A DNA stretch of 64,000 nt from positions 17,783 through 81,782 of the forward strand of contig JAFWEW010000040.1 of the NCBI GenBank assembly GCA_017512725.1, written 5' to 3'. How positions within the stretch are numbered: position 1 is the stretch's first letter; each line of letters starts with the position of its first letter. Source of the stretch: Solobacterium sp. (lineage in GTDB: Bacteria; Bacillota_I; Bacilli_A; Erysipelotrichales; Erysipelotrichaceae). This document shows positions 1 through 9,440 of the stretch, piece by piece. The notes below the pieces were generated by a model that did no database searches, was not told where the DNA came from, and saw nothing but the letters and a program-made list of their open reading frames with translations. The translations under genes were made by a program, and so were the position numbers.

Positions 1-1475
1 CGTACGCCCTGGCGGGAAACGATTCTCGGATCAAACAGGTCATGGGTTACCCATACCAGAGGGATTCCTCTTTCACGGGCACGTTCTTCAAAGAGACCGT
101 GCATGCCGTCGAGTGCCTTGCAGGACATGTGTTCCCAGAGGATGACCATGTCGGCGTTGAACATCTCCACATACTCCCAGAGCTCATCCAGCAGAACTTT
201 ATAGCCGCCGTGTGTACGGTTGCGCATGATCATGTTTTCGGTAAGCCATGCCATATCGTAGTAGGCAATCTCACGGTTCTCCGGGGTATCCACTTCCTTC
301 AGTTCTCTGGTGGAAACCATGGATAACATATCGGTCAGCGGTACAATGCCCCAGCAGTTCAGCAGCCATACCAGGAAGTCCATGTAATAGTGTGACTGAA
401 CGCCCCAGATGATGGCACGGTGGCGGTATTCCTTCGCTGCCATCTTTTTCTTTTCAAATGCCTGACGGGCAAGTCTTGAGATATTGCGGTCTGCCTTTTC
501 AAATGCCGGGATACGGCCGCAGATCGCCATGTAGTTGGTTTCGGTATAAAGCGCAAGGTTGGAACCGAATACCTGCGGATAATCCGTACGGTTCATCTCC
601 AGCCATTCCTGACGGCACCGGGTCGCATAATTGACCCGTCTTGCACATTCAAAGTAAGCCTTCCAGTCCCATGGTACACCGGTATGTTTCTCAACAAAGG
701 CGATCGCGTTCCGGATCTCCTGTGCCGCATAATCCTGTACATCGTCTTCCCGGTGTCTCAGCGGTGCCGCAAGCTGGAAGACCGGAATGCCGTCTTCCTT
801 CTCAAGTCTTCTGGATATTACACCGTTGCCCAGCAGGGAACCGTCACAGGTGGTATTGCACTGAATCGCACAGGCTCCAAGTACCGGGGCATCATCATCG
901 ATGGATACGCCGGCTTCTGCCTCCGGCATCGGGCATACATCCCCGGCCAGACCGAATTCCTGTGCAACATCAATATAATGTTCTGCCGCATGCTGGTTCA
1001 GAAGAACGGAGACATAGGTGGACGGTGTTTCACGGCTCAGAACCTTAAGGGTCGGGAATCCCATCATGACCGCAGTCATTTCATTCTCATCCACCAGTAC
1101 GACTTTCTTGGAGAATTCCGTATCGTTTCCGATTCTGCGGTCACCCCGGAAGAGATTCTCCAGAAGCTGGGCAACGTCATCGATAATCAGATCCTGTTCT
1201 TCGTGACAGATCCGCAGATATTCTCCCCGCAGGCCCTGGGTATGACGGTCTACCATCATCGGCACTGCCAGATAGTTTGCCATCCAGCGGTACCGGAACA
1301 TCGCTTTGACATTTCTCGGCTTGATCACAAACTTGCCGAGGGTCATCATGATCTTCAGCCATCTGGAATAGTCATATAAGGTATCCGAAACACCGCGCCA
1401 TTCACGGCGTTTCCGGACCTTTCCGCCCGGTATATACAGATCACCAAGGCGATCTGCGCCAACTTCCTTAGCCAT
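1..1475 (-). CDS. 2-hydroxyacyl-CoA dehydratase subunit (partial, C-terminus outside window)
   Basis: The frame is open from an ATG at 1475 to the left window edge, giving about 491 residues. The protein starts MAKEVGADRLGDLYIPGG and contains a conserved-looking stretch with GDVCPMPEAEAG and ACAIQCNTTCDGS, whose cysteines fit [4Fe-4S] ligation in HgdA/FldB-type subunits. These enzymes dehydrate 2-hydroxyacyl-CoA in amino-acid fermentation after ATP-driven one-electron reduction by a separate activator. The start overlaps the stop of the upstream subunit gene by 8 bases (ATGGCTAA), so the two are translationally coupled. No activator gene is visible; it may lie beyond the edge. The substrate cannot be read from the sequence. 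Confidence 0.85.
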   Translation of the reverse strand, partial: MAKEVGADRLGDLYIPGGKVRKRREWRGVSDTLYDYSRWLKIMMTLGKFVIKPRNVKAMFRYRWMANYLAVPMMVDRHTQGLRGEYLRICHEEQDLIIDDVAQLLENLFRGDRRIGNDTEFSKKVVLVDENEMTAVMMGFPTLKVLSRETPSTYVSVLLNQHAAEHYIDVAQEFGLAGDVCPMPEAEAGVSIDDDAPVLGACAIQCNTTCDGSLLGNGVISRRLEKEDGIPVFQLAAPLRHREDDVQDYAAQEIRNAIAFVEKHTGVPWDWKAYFECARRVNYATRCRQEWLEMNRTDYPQVFGSNLALYTETNYMAICGRIPAFEKADRNISRLARQAFEKKKMAAKEYRHRAIIWGVQSHYYMDFLVWLLNCWGIVPLTDMLSMVSTRELKEVDTPENREIAYYDMAWLTENMIMRNRTHGGYKVLLDELWEYVEMFNADMVILWEHMSCKALDGMHGLFEERARERGIPLVWVTHDLFDPRIVSRQGV

Positions 1476-2703
1476 TGTCTGACTCCTTTCTGATCTTCTT
1501 GATGCCGATGCTTTCGACAAATGCCTGAACTCTGGTACGCATCTGACCGGAGTTGCCGATCGCATACGGCCTGTCGACCGCAAGCACCGGATAACCGAAC
1601 TCTTCTCTCAGAATATGCGATCCGAGCATCTTCTCATATGCCCACGGGTCACAGAACTTCATCTGTTCATAGATAATGCCGTCGGCGTTAAATTCCTTTG
1701 CCAGTGCTGCGACATAATCACGTCTGGCATCCATCTTCGTGCTGTCCATGTAGCGCGGGCACTGACCGCGGTACATATACTGACGGCAGATCTGGGTCAA
1801 AGGATCTTCGTCCTCGTTCAGAAGGATCGGATCTCTGCCCGGGAAGGAACCGCAGCAGTAACGGTCTGCACAGACATAGGCACCGCTGTCTTCCACAAGC
1901 TTGATGAAATCAACGTCATCCATCTCGGAACCGGCAACCAGCACTCGTGCGCCATACGGGAATTTCGCATCCGGTTCACGGGTCTTCAGTTCTTCCAGTG
2001 TTTCTTCCAGCTTATCGATAAGCAGGTACTTCGGTGCCACATACGTTGCCAGGGTAAATACCTGGAATTCATAACCGGTGATCCGGGGATTGTCATCCTT
2101 GCGGTATTCCCCGATCGCACGGATCAGTTCACATACCCGGTTATGTTCCTTTACGGCTGCCCGGATCGCATCATCCGAAATATCGATGCCGTAGTTTTCC
2201 GCCAGCGGTTTCAGAATATGGTTCCGGCACTGTACGACATAAAGGTTCAGACCGTTGTCGTCTGCCTTCATCGGAATCTCCATATAGGAGTAGAAGAAAT
2301 GTTCTTTCCCCTTTCCCAGTGTTTTCAGCAGTTCCATGTTTTCCACGCACCGGTTCATCATGGAACAGCCGTCCGGTGTAAAGATACAGTCTGCGAAGTT
2401 GAAGCCGCCCTCTACTGCCCGTTCCAGAAGAGCGCGTGTATATTCACAGAGAAAACTGGTGAGGTAATAGGTCGAGACTTCCAGCGATCCGGTGCGCGGT
2501 GCGCGAAGACGCGCAGAAAAAACGCCCGGCAGATTGAGAAGCGGTTCCGGTGTATTTTCACAGGTGTACGCTGCACACACCTTCCCCTCCTGCTGTGCCT
2601 GCTGAATCAGATCATTGTTAGCCTCCTGAAGTAGATCCTCAAAGTACTTCAAATGCTTCAGGTCTTTCAATATTATGTCCTCTGTCTTTCCGAAACTGAG
2701 CAT
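1468..2703 (-). CDS. 2-hydroxyacyl-CoA dehydratase subunit
   Basis: 411 residues, about the usual length for one subunit of the heterodimeric 2-hydroxyacyl-CoA dehydratases. Candidate cluster-ligand cysteines are seen in FTPDGCSMMNRC near residue 110 and in VCADRYCCGSFPGRDP and YRGQCPRYMD in the C-terminal half; EQMKFCDPWAYEK near the end is also typical of the family. It is the first gene of the pair and overlaps the second subunit by 8 bases. The ATG at 2703 has no clear Shine-Dalgarno sequence, so the start is less sure than the frame. An AT-rich stretch with TATAGT lies 35-50 bases upstream and may hold the promoter. Expected cytoplasmic role is anaerobic dehydration of a hydroxyacyl-CoA. 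Confidence 0.85.
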   Translation of the reverse strand: MLSFGKTEDIILKDLKHLKYFEDLLQEANNDLIQQAQQEGKVCAAYTCENTPEPLLNLPGVFSARLRAPRTGSLEVSTYYLTSFLCEYTRALLERAVEGGFNFADCIFTPDGCSMMNRCVENMELLKTLGKGKEHFFYSYMEIPMKADDNGLNLYVVQCRNHILKPLAENYGIDISDDAIRAAVKEHNRVCELIRAIGEYRKDDNPRITGYEFQVFTLATYVAPKYLLIDKLEETLEELKTREPDAKFPYGARVLVAGSEMDDVDFIKLVEDSGAYVCADRYCCGSFPGRDPILLNEDEDPLTQICRQYMYRGQCPRYMDSTKMDARRDYVAALAKEFNADGIIYEQMKFCDPWAYEKMLGSHILREEFGYPVLAVDRPYAIGNSGQMRTRVQAFVESIGIKKIRKESDNG

Positions 2704-2813
2704 CGCGGCTGTAGTAATTATCGGTGTCAGTTTTCTTACTATAAATTTAACATACTAATTATTAATAAAGAGCAGGATTCGGCAAAGCAGCTCCCTGCCG
2801 GCCGCCAGACTGA

Positions 2814-2852
2814 AAAACAGTCCTGAGGAATTTCCCCAGGACCGCTGTTTTG
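2814..2852 (-). terminator. Terminator of the DegV gene
   Basis: On the minus strand an ACAG/CTGT plus GTCCTG/CAGGAC stem is followed by a run of T, 13 bases after the degV stop. Confidence 0.8.
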
Positions 2853-2864
2853 TTATGAGATGGA

Positions 2865-3728
2865 TTAACGTTCTGTACCAAAGAAGAACAGGCCAAGCAT
2901 GCCCGGACCGACATGGGCACCGGAGAACGGCTCATGCGGACAGATCAGCACCGGTACATCCGGTGTGATCTCCAGGATCAGTTTCTTCAGCTCCTCTGCA
3001 TCTTCCAGGCAGTCTCCATTGGAGATATATACCTTCTGTTCCGGACCATCCATTCGTTTTGCCCGGTATTTCTCTGCCAGTGCTTTGACCGCGTTCTTTC
3101 TGCCATGGCATTTCTGACAGGAAACGATATGACCTTCGCTGTCTCCATACAGGATCGGCTTGATGCTGAGAACTGTGCCGATCATTGCGGAAGCTCCGCT
3201 CACCCGTCCGGTCCGCTTCAGGAAGTTCAGATCATCTACGGTAAAGTACTGACAGCAGTGTTCCACCAGATCATCCAGCTGCTGGAAGGCTTCGTTTGAA
3301 GGAACTCCTTCCCGGCTGAGTTCTGCCGCCTTAATTGCCAGCATCCCGCTGCCAAAGCCGCAGCCATGGGAATCCACGATATGTACGATGCGTTCCGGAT
3401 ACTGTTCCATCAGCTGTTCCGCCGCAATGCGGGCCGCATTATACGTTCCGCTGATTCCGGAGCTCATGGCAACATAGACAATATCCGTTCCTTCCTTCAG
3501 GAATGGTTCAAATGCGGTAAGAAACAGTTCCGTATTCAGAAGGCTTGTTTTCACGACATTGCCTGCACGCAGTCCGTCATAGTAAGCGTGCATGTCGAAG
3601 TTTTCGATATCGCCTTTATAGGTAACGGATTCCCCGTTGACCGTATAAGTGCTTGGCAGAACGATGATTCCTTCCAGAAGACTTCCCGGAAGATTGGCAC
3701 TTCCATCGGTAAAAACCGCAAATGACAT
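2865..3728 (-). CDS. DegV family fatty-acid-binding protein
   Basis: 287 residues from the ATG at 3728, which has AGGAG 8 bases upstream; an in-frame GTG at 3737 is less well placed. The N-terminus FAVFTDGSANLPGSLLE matches the DegV opening, with the usual SGISGTYNAA in the first domain (near residue 90) and DDLNFLKRTGRVSG in the second (near residue 170). DegV proteins (FakB-like) bind one fatty acid and present it to a FakA kinase for incorporation into phospholipid. No fakA is present here, so the partner would be elsewhere. The gene is monocistronic with its own terminator. Confidence 0.88.
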   Translation of the reverse strand: MSFAVFTDGSANLPGSLLEGIIVLPSTYTVNGESVTYKGDIENFDMHAYYDGLRAGNVVKTSLLNTELFLTAFEPFLKEGTDIVYVAMSSGISGTYNAARIAAEQLMEQYPERIVHIVDSHGCGFGSGMLAIKAAELSREGVPSNEAFQQLDDLVEHCCQYFTVDDLNFLKRTGRVSGASAMIGTVLSIKPILYGDSEGHIVSCQKCHGRKNAVKALAEKYRAKRMDGPEQKVYISNGDCLEDAEELKKLILEITPDVPVLICPHEPFSGAHVGPGMLGLFFFGTER

Positions 3729-3796
3729 AAGATTCACTCCTGTTCTCTTTCTGACTTAATAATCTTACCGTATTCACACTCATTCGACGAATGGAA

Positions 3797-3818
3797 AAAC
3801 CCGCATTTTACGCTGCGG
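3797..3818 (-). terminator. Terminator overlapping the last codons of the glycosyltransferase gene
   Basis: ACCCGCA/TGCGGGT hairpin followed on the minus strand by five T. The stop codon at 3808-3810 lies in the loop, so terminator and coding sequence overlap. Confidence 0.75.
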
Positions 3819-4638
3819 GTTCCTCTAGCAGTACGATGCGTTCATCATCCGGGAGGTTCCATTCCCTTTCTTTCAGAAGCTGCCTTGTTTCATCGGAAAT
3901 CACATGATTGATCACCAGGGATCCAAGCCCGTAGTTTCTCGAACTGCGGAACTCTTCCGGAGACTTAAGCGGGTGGAACCATGCCGGGCATTTCATGATT
4001 GCCTGCAGCGAAGCTGTCTGCCCGATGCCAAGCTCGGAAGGCGGAATCTGAAAATAGTGGTTTGAAGCAGGACCGATACCGATACAGTCATCCCCGAAAT
4101 CGATGCTGTTCAGGTACAGGGTCAGGATCTGATCCTTGGTCAGGTTCTTTTCCAGTGCCCGGGTAATAAAAAACTCTGTGATCTTTCGGGATACCGTCCG
4201 CTCCTGTGTCAGGAACAGTACCTTGGCAGTCTGATTGGTTATGGTGCTTGCGCCTTTGGTTTTCCGCAGGGTAAATCCGTTGATCGTTTCCGTTTGCCAG
4301 AATCCGGTTGTCAGATTGTAGAACATACAATCCCAGAACGGTTTCCAGTCGGTTCCATGATGCTTATAAAAGTTGGTATCTTCGGTACCGATAATAACTC
4401 TTCTGCATTTCTCCGAGATTTCTTCGAACGGAACAGATGTTTTTTTCTTCATGATCTCATTCACAGTTGAATCAATCGGTTTTTCCTTCAGAATCGCCTT
4501 TGCCCGGATATATCCCTTCACCAGGTAAAAAACAGGAATTGCCGCAAGGACCAGAAATACGAATAAGATCACTTTTCCTATGAAATTCATAGTTCTATTG
4601 TCGCAGAACTGCCTGTTAATTCCCATAGTTACTTTCAT
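3808..4638 (-). CDS. Monofunctional peptidoglycan glycosyltransferase (GT51, MtgA-like)
   Basis: About 276 residues. One N-terminal transmembrane helix (VILFVFLVLAAIPVFYLVKG) is followed by a GT51 domain with the catalytic-Glu motif EDTNFYKHHG, then KGASTITNQTAKVLFL and RALEKNLTKDQILTLYLN. GT51 enzymes polymerise lipid II into glycan strands on the outer face of the membrane. No transpeptidase domain follows, so it resembles MtgA/SgtB rather than class A penicillin-binding proteins. The start is uncertain: ATG at 4638 has a purine-rich GGAAGGA about 12 bases upstream, and the ATG at 4590 begins directly at the membrane helix. The gene stands alone with its own terminator. Confidence 0.85.
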   Translation of the reverse strand: MKVTMGINRQFCDNRTMNFIGKVILFVFLVLAAIPVFYLVKGYIRAKAILKEKPIDSTVNEIMKKKTSVPFEEISEKCRRVIIGTEDTNFYKHHGTDWKPFWDCMFYNLTTGFWQTETINGFTLRKTKGASTITNQTAKVLFLTQERTVSRKITEFFITRALEKNLTKDQILTLYLNSIDFGDDCIGIGPASNHYFQIPPSELGIGQTASLQAIMKCPAWFHPLKSPEEFRSSRNYGLGSLVINHVISDETRQLLKEREWNLPDDERIVLLEEPAA

Positions 4639-4692
4639 GAGTGGCTGCCGTCCTTCCATTCCTTTTACGATCACAGAATACCCGGGATCACG

Positions 4693-4726
4693 AAAAAGCC
4701 CGACCCCCTGTACAGGAGTCAGGCCT
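4693..4726 (-). terminator. Terminator of the HD-GYP gene
   Basis: A GCCTGACTCC/GGGGGTCGGGC stem with a TGTACA loop and a five-T tail on the minus strand, just after the stop at 4733. Confidence 0.8.
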
Positions 4727-4732
4727 GATGGA

Positions 4733-7700
4733 TCACGCTTCTGCTTTTTCCGGTTCTTTCGTTGCTTTCAGCTCCGGTTTTTTCGCTTCTGCTTTCTTCT
4801 TCACCGCAGATTCTTCGGAGTCAAACTTCTTATGGATATTGTCGATATCCTCAAAACTTCCGCCTCCGTGATCATCCGGATCACGGAACTCTCCCTTCTC
4901 TACCAGACGCAGGAAGGCATCTACGACATCGGAAGTCAGCTGGGTACCGGAAACCTCTTTAATGATTGAAACGACCTTATCGAAGTTCATGCGGTCCCGG
5001 TACGGACGGTTGGAATACATCGCATCGAACGTATCTGCCACCGCAATGATCTGGGCAACCCGCGGGATCTCGTCCCCCTTGAGTCCTCTTGGATAACCCT
5101 TGCCGTCGGGACGTTCATGGTGCGCACCTGCACCGATCGCAAGATCCGGCATGATGCTGATATCTTTGAGGGCCCGATAGCCAAGAGACGAATGGGACTT
5201 GATGATCTTGAATTCCTCATCCGTCAGCTTGCCCGGTTTATTGAGTACCTCCGGCGGAATACCGATCTTGCCGATATCATGGAGAAGCGCGATGTTGTAG
5301 TAGTTCTCGACCGTTTCTTCATCACAGCCGAGCTCTCTTGCCAGCATGGCGGTATATTCTGCGACACGCATGGAATGACCGTTGGTATAACGGTCCTTCA
5401 TATCGATGACTTTCGCGAATGCCTCGGTCATCTCATGGATGAGGGCTTTGTTTTCAGCCATCTTCTTCTCATAGATCCGGGTTCTGCGCCGTACAAAGTA
5501 CATGACGACGAGGGCAGAAAGACCAAGTGCCAGGATCACCATCAGGACCATGAACCACAGCTGTTCATAAATCGCTTTTTCTTTGATGATCGTGACTTTC
5601 ATCTCTTTTCCGCCGCGGCCCATCGCATCTTTCAGACGCATGATGAAATGGTATTCACCGCCTTTGAGGTTGGTGTAGTTGACCGGTGCCAGTTCACTCC
5701 GCTTCACCGTTGTCTCAAGTTCTTCAAAGCCGTCGAGATAATAGGTAACCTGCGGGTTCAGCAGTGAATAGTTATAGACGAAACTGTGGATCGTCAGCTT
5801 TCTTGTGCTGGAAGGAACCGTGATAATGCCGGTTTCTTCATCGGCATAGTAGTAGGTTCCATCCGCCTCAACGTACGGTACTGCCATCTTCAGATCCGCA
5901 ACATCTTCAAACGGTACTTCAATATTGACCTTGGCAACTCCATCGGTACCGGAGATATAAAGATCCCCGTCTTTTGTCAGCTCACTGTAGGAGTTTGCGG
6001 TCGCAATGCACGGCAGACCATTGTCTCTTCCATAGAATACCGGTACGATCGAATCCCCGTTGGCAAGCAGTTCATCTGCCGCAACTACATAAATGCCGTT
6101 GCTGGAGAGGATCCACATATCACCTTTACTGTTTTCGTAGAGGTCAAAGTTGTTGGAGTACGGGAATTTCCGGATCACGGTGACCTTGTAGTCTTCGGTC
6201 ATATAGGCAATGGAATTGCTGGTAACGATCCAGAAGACGTGATGGTCACTGTCTTTCTTGATGCGCATTACGACATCGGAAAGCAGGCCGTCATCCGTAT
6301 TGATGTGATGAAGATCATTACCGCTGACAACGTAAATGCCGTCTCCGTCAGAACCGAATACGATATCTCCATTGTCTGCCTGTGTGATCGTAAGAATATC
6401 GGCATTGCTCAAGCCGGTCTCGGCGTTGTATACCGCGACGATCTTGTCATTTTTGATTCCGACTACACCGCCGCCGCTGCATGCCGCAAGGATCGAACCG
6501 TCGGTCAGTTCATAGGATGTACGGACCCGCTCGGAAGACATTCCGTCTTCCATCGTATAGCAGGTCGCGACCCCGTTGTCGTAACAGACAAGACCATGGC
6601 TGCTGTACGTCGCAAACCAGAGCCTGCCTTTGCTGTCACGCTGGATCGAACGGATCCGGGTGGTGCCCAGCAGTTCCAGAAGATCATTGATCCCCATATC
6701 TTTGCCGGAAGCTGTCACCGTCTTCTCAATCGGGAAGGATTCCAGAACAACGTCATCATCTACGATGGTCAGACCGCTGTCTGCACCAATCATGAGATGT
6801 TCGTTGTAGATACAGGTTGAATTGACGACCATGTCCGGCAGTTCCAGCTGTTCAAACATATCTGAGAACTGGTTCGGAACGATCTTCATGATGCCCTGGC
6901 GGGAAGAAGTGAACCAGACATTGCCGGCATAATCCGCCATGATATGCTCGATGGAGTTATACATCGGGATATTGTCCATGACGCGGAACGTACCATCTTT
7001 CAGGATACCGATGCCGTTGTCTGCACAGAACCAGGTCTGCCCGTCGAACAGTTCAATTTCATTTACATAATTCAGCGGGGCTACATCTATGACCGTGATG
7101 TCCGCAAGCCCTTTGGAGCCAATCAGGCAGTAGTAGACTTCCGAAGTCTCTGTGCCAAGATAGGCAAATCCGAGCTTTTTGGTATCCGGTGTGATCGTAC
7201 GGACATGCGGGATTCCCATGGTCTCTTCATCAAAGTAAGAGAACACTTCTGATCCTCGCAGAACAAACACCGCACCATCCTGTGTGACACCGTAAATGTT
7301 GCCGTCGCTTCCTTTTTCCATCCGCCGGATATACTGATCTGCCAGACGCTCATCTTCAACCGAAAGAACATTGTCTGCGCCGTCGATGATCATAATGCCC
7401 CGGGCCGTACCGAGATAGATATTCCCGGAATTATCTTCCGTGATGCAGCGTACGGAAGAAGACTTCAGTCCGTCTGCCTTGTTGAACATCCGTGTGTTGC
7501 CCTGATCGATTACAGCAGCACCGCTGTCATTGGTACCGACCCACAGGCGGTTGTTCCGGTCTACAAACAGGCTGACTACGCTGGCGATACCCGTCGTGGA
7601 ATCTGCACGTTCAAATGTATTGCCGTCATAACGGATCAGACCACTGTAGCTTCCGATCCAGATAAAACCCTCTGCGGTCTCTTCGATTGCATTCGCTTCC

Positions 7701-7894
7701 GAGGTCGGCAATCCGTTGGTACCGTTATAAAGCACTGCAGAGTATCCTTCTTCCCCGCCGGAGGGATCGATTGCGATCACTTCATCCTTCTGCGCAGAGC
7801 CGGTATCTGCCTTCAGCACAATATTAAAATCGGTCAGGAACAGCACAGCCGCCGTCATCAGATACACAACAAGTTTTTTAATCGTTTTACTCAT
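4733..7894 (-). CDS. Membrane sensor: two-component-regulator-type propeller + Y_Y_Y domain + HD-GYP phosphodiesterase
   Basis: 1053 residues. An N-terminal hydrophobic segment (VVYLMTAAVLFLTDFNIVL) is followed by about 600 residues of repeated blades of the type NGLPTSEANAIEETAEGFIWIG and GNVWFTSS, the ligand-sensing propeller of hybrid sensors. A Y_Y_Y-like immunoglobulin domain (near 680-760) and a transmembrane helix (near 775-795) come next. The cytoplasmic HD-GYP domain carries HDIGK at 872-876 and HHERPDGKGYPRGL, the full metal and GYP signature, so it should hydrolyse cyclic di-GMP. The tail is rich in Lys, Glu and Ala. A propeller is normally joined to a histidine kinase; direct coupling to HD-GYP is less common. 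No ligand can be named. The Shine-Dalgarno sequence is weak. Confidence 0.85.
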   Translation of the reverse strand: MSKTIKKLVVYLMTAAVLFLTDFNIVLKADTGSAQKDEVIAIDPSGGEEGYSAVLYNGTNGLPTSEANAIEETAEGFIWIGSYSGLIRYDGNTFERADSTTGIASVVSLFVDRNNRLWVGTNDSGAAVIDQGNTRMFNKADGLKSSSVRCITEDNSGNIYLGTARGIMIIDGADNVLSVEDERLADQYIRRMEKGSDGNIYGVTQDGAVFVLRGSEVFSYFDEETMGIPHVRTITPDTKKLGFAYLGTETSEVYYCLIGSKGLADITVIDVAPLNYVNEIELFDGQTWFCADNGIGILKDGTFRVMDNIPMYNSIEHIMADYAGNVWFTSSRQGIMKIVPNQFSDMFEQLELPDMVVNSTCIYNEHLMIGADSGLTIVDDDVVLESFPIEKTVTASGKDMGINDLLELLGTTRIRSIQRDSKGRLWFATYSSHGLVCYDNGVATCYTMEDGMSSERVRTSYELTDGSILAACSGGGVVGIKNDKIVAVYNAETGLSNADILTITQADNGDIVFGSDGDGIYVVSGNDLHHINTDDGLLSDVVMRIKKDSDHHVFWIVTSNSIAYMTEDYKVTVIRKFPYSNNFDLYENSKGDMWILSSNGIYVVAADELLANGDSIVPVFYGRDNGLPCIATANSYSELTKDGDLYISGTDGVAKVNIEVPFEDVADLKMAVPYVEADGTYYYADEETGIITVPSSTRKLTIHSFVYNYSLLNPQVTYYLDGFEELETTVKRSELAPVNYTNLKGGEYHFIMRLKDAMGRGGKEMKVTIIKEKAIYEQLWFMVLMVILALGLSALVVMYFVRRRTRIYEKKMAENKALIHEMTEAFAKVIDMKDRYTNGHSMRVAEYTAMLARELGCDEETVENYYNIALLHDIGKIGIPPEVLNKPGKLTDEEFKIIKSHSSLGYRALKDISIMPDLAIGAGAHHERPDGKGYPRGLKGDEIPRVAQIIAVADTFDAMYSNRPYRDRMNFDKVVSIIKEVSGTQLTSDVVDAFLRLVEKGEFRDPDDHGGGSFEDIDNIHKKFDSEESAVKKKAEAKKPELKATKEPEKAEA

Positions 7895-8022
7895 AAATAA
7901 TTACTTATATATATCAGCGTAGTACATCCAGAGCAGAAAGAAAACAGTCCTTTTTCGATTCCTGCCATTCCCGACATTCCCCTCATCCACGTATTATGTA
8001 AGCAGAGGGAGTGAACAAAGAA

Positions 8023-8325
8023 ATGAAAACTGACCGGAACTTCAATACTAGTGCCTCAGAAGAAAGACCAGATAAACAGAATTTGTCCAGTGAGAAGGAT
8101 ATGAACGAGCTGAAATGGATCGACGGCTTTTCAATTACCTTCCGTACGGACGGCAGCTCTGCACTTCTGTCTGCCAACAAAGCCGGGCTTTTATCCCTTG
8201 CAGGGCATCTGATTATGCTGGCAGAAGGAAAACCAGGTGATCATATTCACCTGGATTCCTATAACTCACTGGAAGATGGTTCAAACGAACTGATCATTGA
8301 GCTATTGTCCGGTTCCCCGGAGTAA
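8023..8325 (+). CDS. Small conserved-looking protein, possibly Imm32-like
   Basis: 100 residues from ATG 8023; GAGGGAG lies about 12 bases upstream, while a GTG at 8011 directly abuts that site and cannot use it. The charged N-terminus precedes a compact domain with LLSANKAGLLSLAGHLIMLAE and HIHLDSYNSLEDGSNELIIE. This pattern recalls small proteins annotated as Imm32-type immunity proteins, which I judge from memory only. No toxin gene is adjacent. It is divergent from the HD-GYP sensor and converges on the oxidoreductase gene with a 3-base gap. A function cannot be assigned. Confidence 0.6.
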   Translation: MKTDRNFNTSASEERPDKQNLSSEKDMNELKWIDGFSITFRTDGSSALLSANKAGLLSLAGHLIMLAEGKPGDHIHLDSYNSLEDGSNELIIELLSGSPE

Positions 8326-8328
8326 TCA

Positions 8329-9291
8329 TTACCTTCCCCAGGTCTTATACAGTTCTTCGCAGATCCCGATATACCGGATCGCTCTCTCCGGAGAATTGAC
8401 CGGACTTGAACAGAGACCGGAACGGATACAGTCATTGTAATGACTGAGCTCATAACGGAATTCATAGGTACAGGGGAATGATTCCTCTGCCGTAAGAATT
8501 CCGTTTTCATATATCATCGCATGATCTGCTTTCCAGAAATCCGGTACCACAATACGTGCATTATCAAGGTATATCTTCAGATCATTGTCAAACAGAATAT
8601 TTGTTGAAACCCCCAGTGAGGCAAGACAGTTGTTTTCAAGACGGACGGAAAGCGTAATCTGTTCTTCCACACCGCTTTCCCCAAAGGAAGCCTCTCCATG
8701 GCACGAAACAATCTTTCCTCCAAAGAATTCCGCCATACGGAAGAAATAGGCCTCATTGGCAATCAGAACCCCGCCGCCGAATTCCTTCTGCCGGTTCCAT
8801 CCTGCGATATAGGAGCCTCCGACATACGACTGATGGAATTCCATGAACCGGATTGCCCCGAGATTCCTCTCTTCAATCTGTTCCAGAACATACGCATATA
8901 CCGGCAAAAACGGCGTCTTGATTGCTTCGGTCAGAAACAGATTCCTGGAAGCTGCCAGTTCAAACAGTTCTTTCGCCTGTTCTGCATGCAATACAAACGG
9001 CTTCTCCATCACTACATGCTTGCCCGCAAGAAGCGCATCTCTGGCATACGCATAATGAAGACTGTTGATCACCGGAATATATACCGCATCGATTTCCGGA
9101 TCGTTCAGCAGTTCATGATAGTCGCCATAGGCACCGGGAATGCCAAAAGCAGCTGCAGCTTCTTCTGCACGCTCTTTTGTTCTTGAGGCAATTGCGGTAA
9201 CAGTACCGGTACCGGTTTCCTCCATGGCATTTACGAACCGCTTTACCGTGGAAGCGGTGGAAAGAATCCCATAACGAATCTTATCCTGCAT
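8329..9291 (-). CDS. Gfo/Idh/MocA family NAD(P)-dependent oxidoreductase
   Basis: 320 residues, typical length. The N-terminal Rossmann fold has YGILSTASTVKRFVNAM and VTAIASRTKERAEEAAAAFG; the conserved EKPF motif (HVVMEKPFVLHAEQ) is near residue 95. The C-terminal half forms the usual sheet domain. Members oxidise or reduce sugars and cyclitols, or act as dihydrodiol-type dehydrogenases; the substrate is not readable. The ATG at 9291 has GGAGGG about 6 bases upstream. It is a single gene, without sugar transporters beside it. Confidence 0.88.
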   Translation of the reverse strand: MQDKIRYGILSTASTVKRFVNAMEETGTGTVTAIASRTKERAEEAAAAFGIPGAYGDYHELLNDPEIDAVYIPVINSLHYAYARDALLAGKHVVMEKPFVLHAEQAKELFELAASRNLFLTEAIKTPFLPVYAYVLEQIEERNLGAIRFMEFHQSYVGGSYIAGWNRQKEFGGGVLIANEAYFFRMAEFFGGKIVSCHGEASFGESGVEEQITLSVRLENNCLASLGVSTNILFDNDLKIYLDNARIVVPDFWKADHAMIYENGILTAEESFPCTYEFRYELSHYNDCIRSGLCSSPVNSPERAIRYIGICEELYKTWGR

Positions 9292-9414
9292 AACAGCCCT
9301 CCATTGATTTCCTTAGACTGATTTCATTATAGAAAAGAACATCGCTCTTCCTTCTTCCGATTCCCAAAAGGAATACAGAAACCGGAAACTGACCATTCCC
9401 GGATACCTGCAGAA

Positions 9415-9440
9415 AGGAAAAGGAGCTGTTTCTGCTCCTG
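9415..9440 (-). terminator. Terminator of the decayed channel gene
   Basis: AGGAGC/GCTCCT hairpin with a TTTTCC tail on the minus strand, directly after the channel remnant. Confidence 0.6.
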
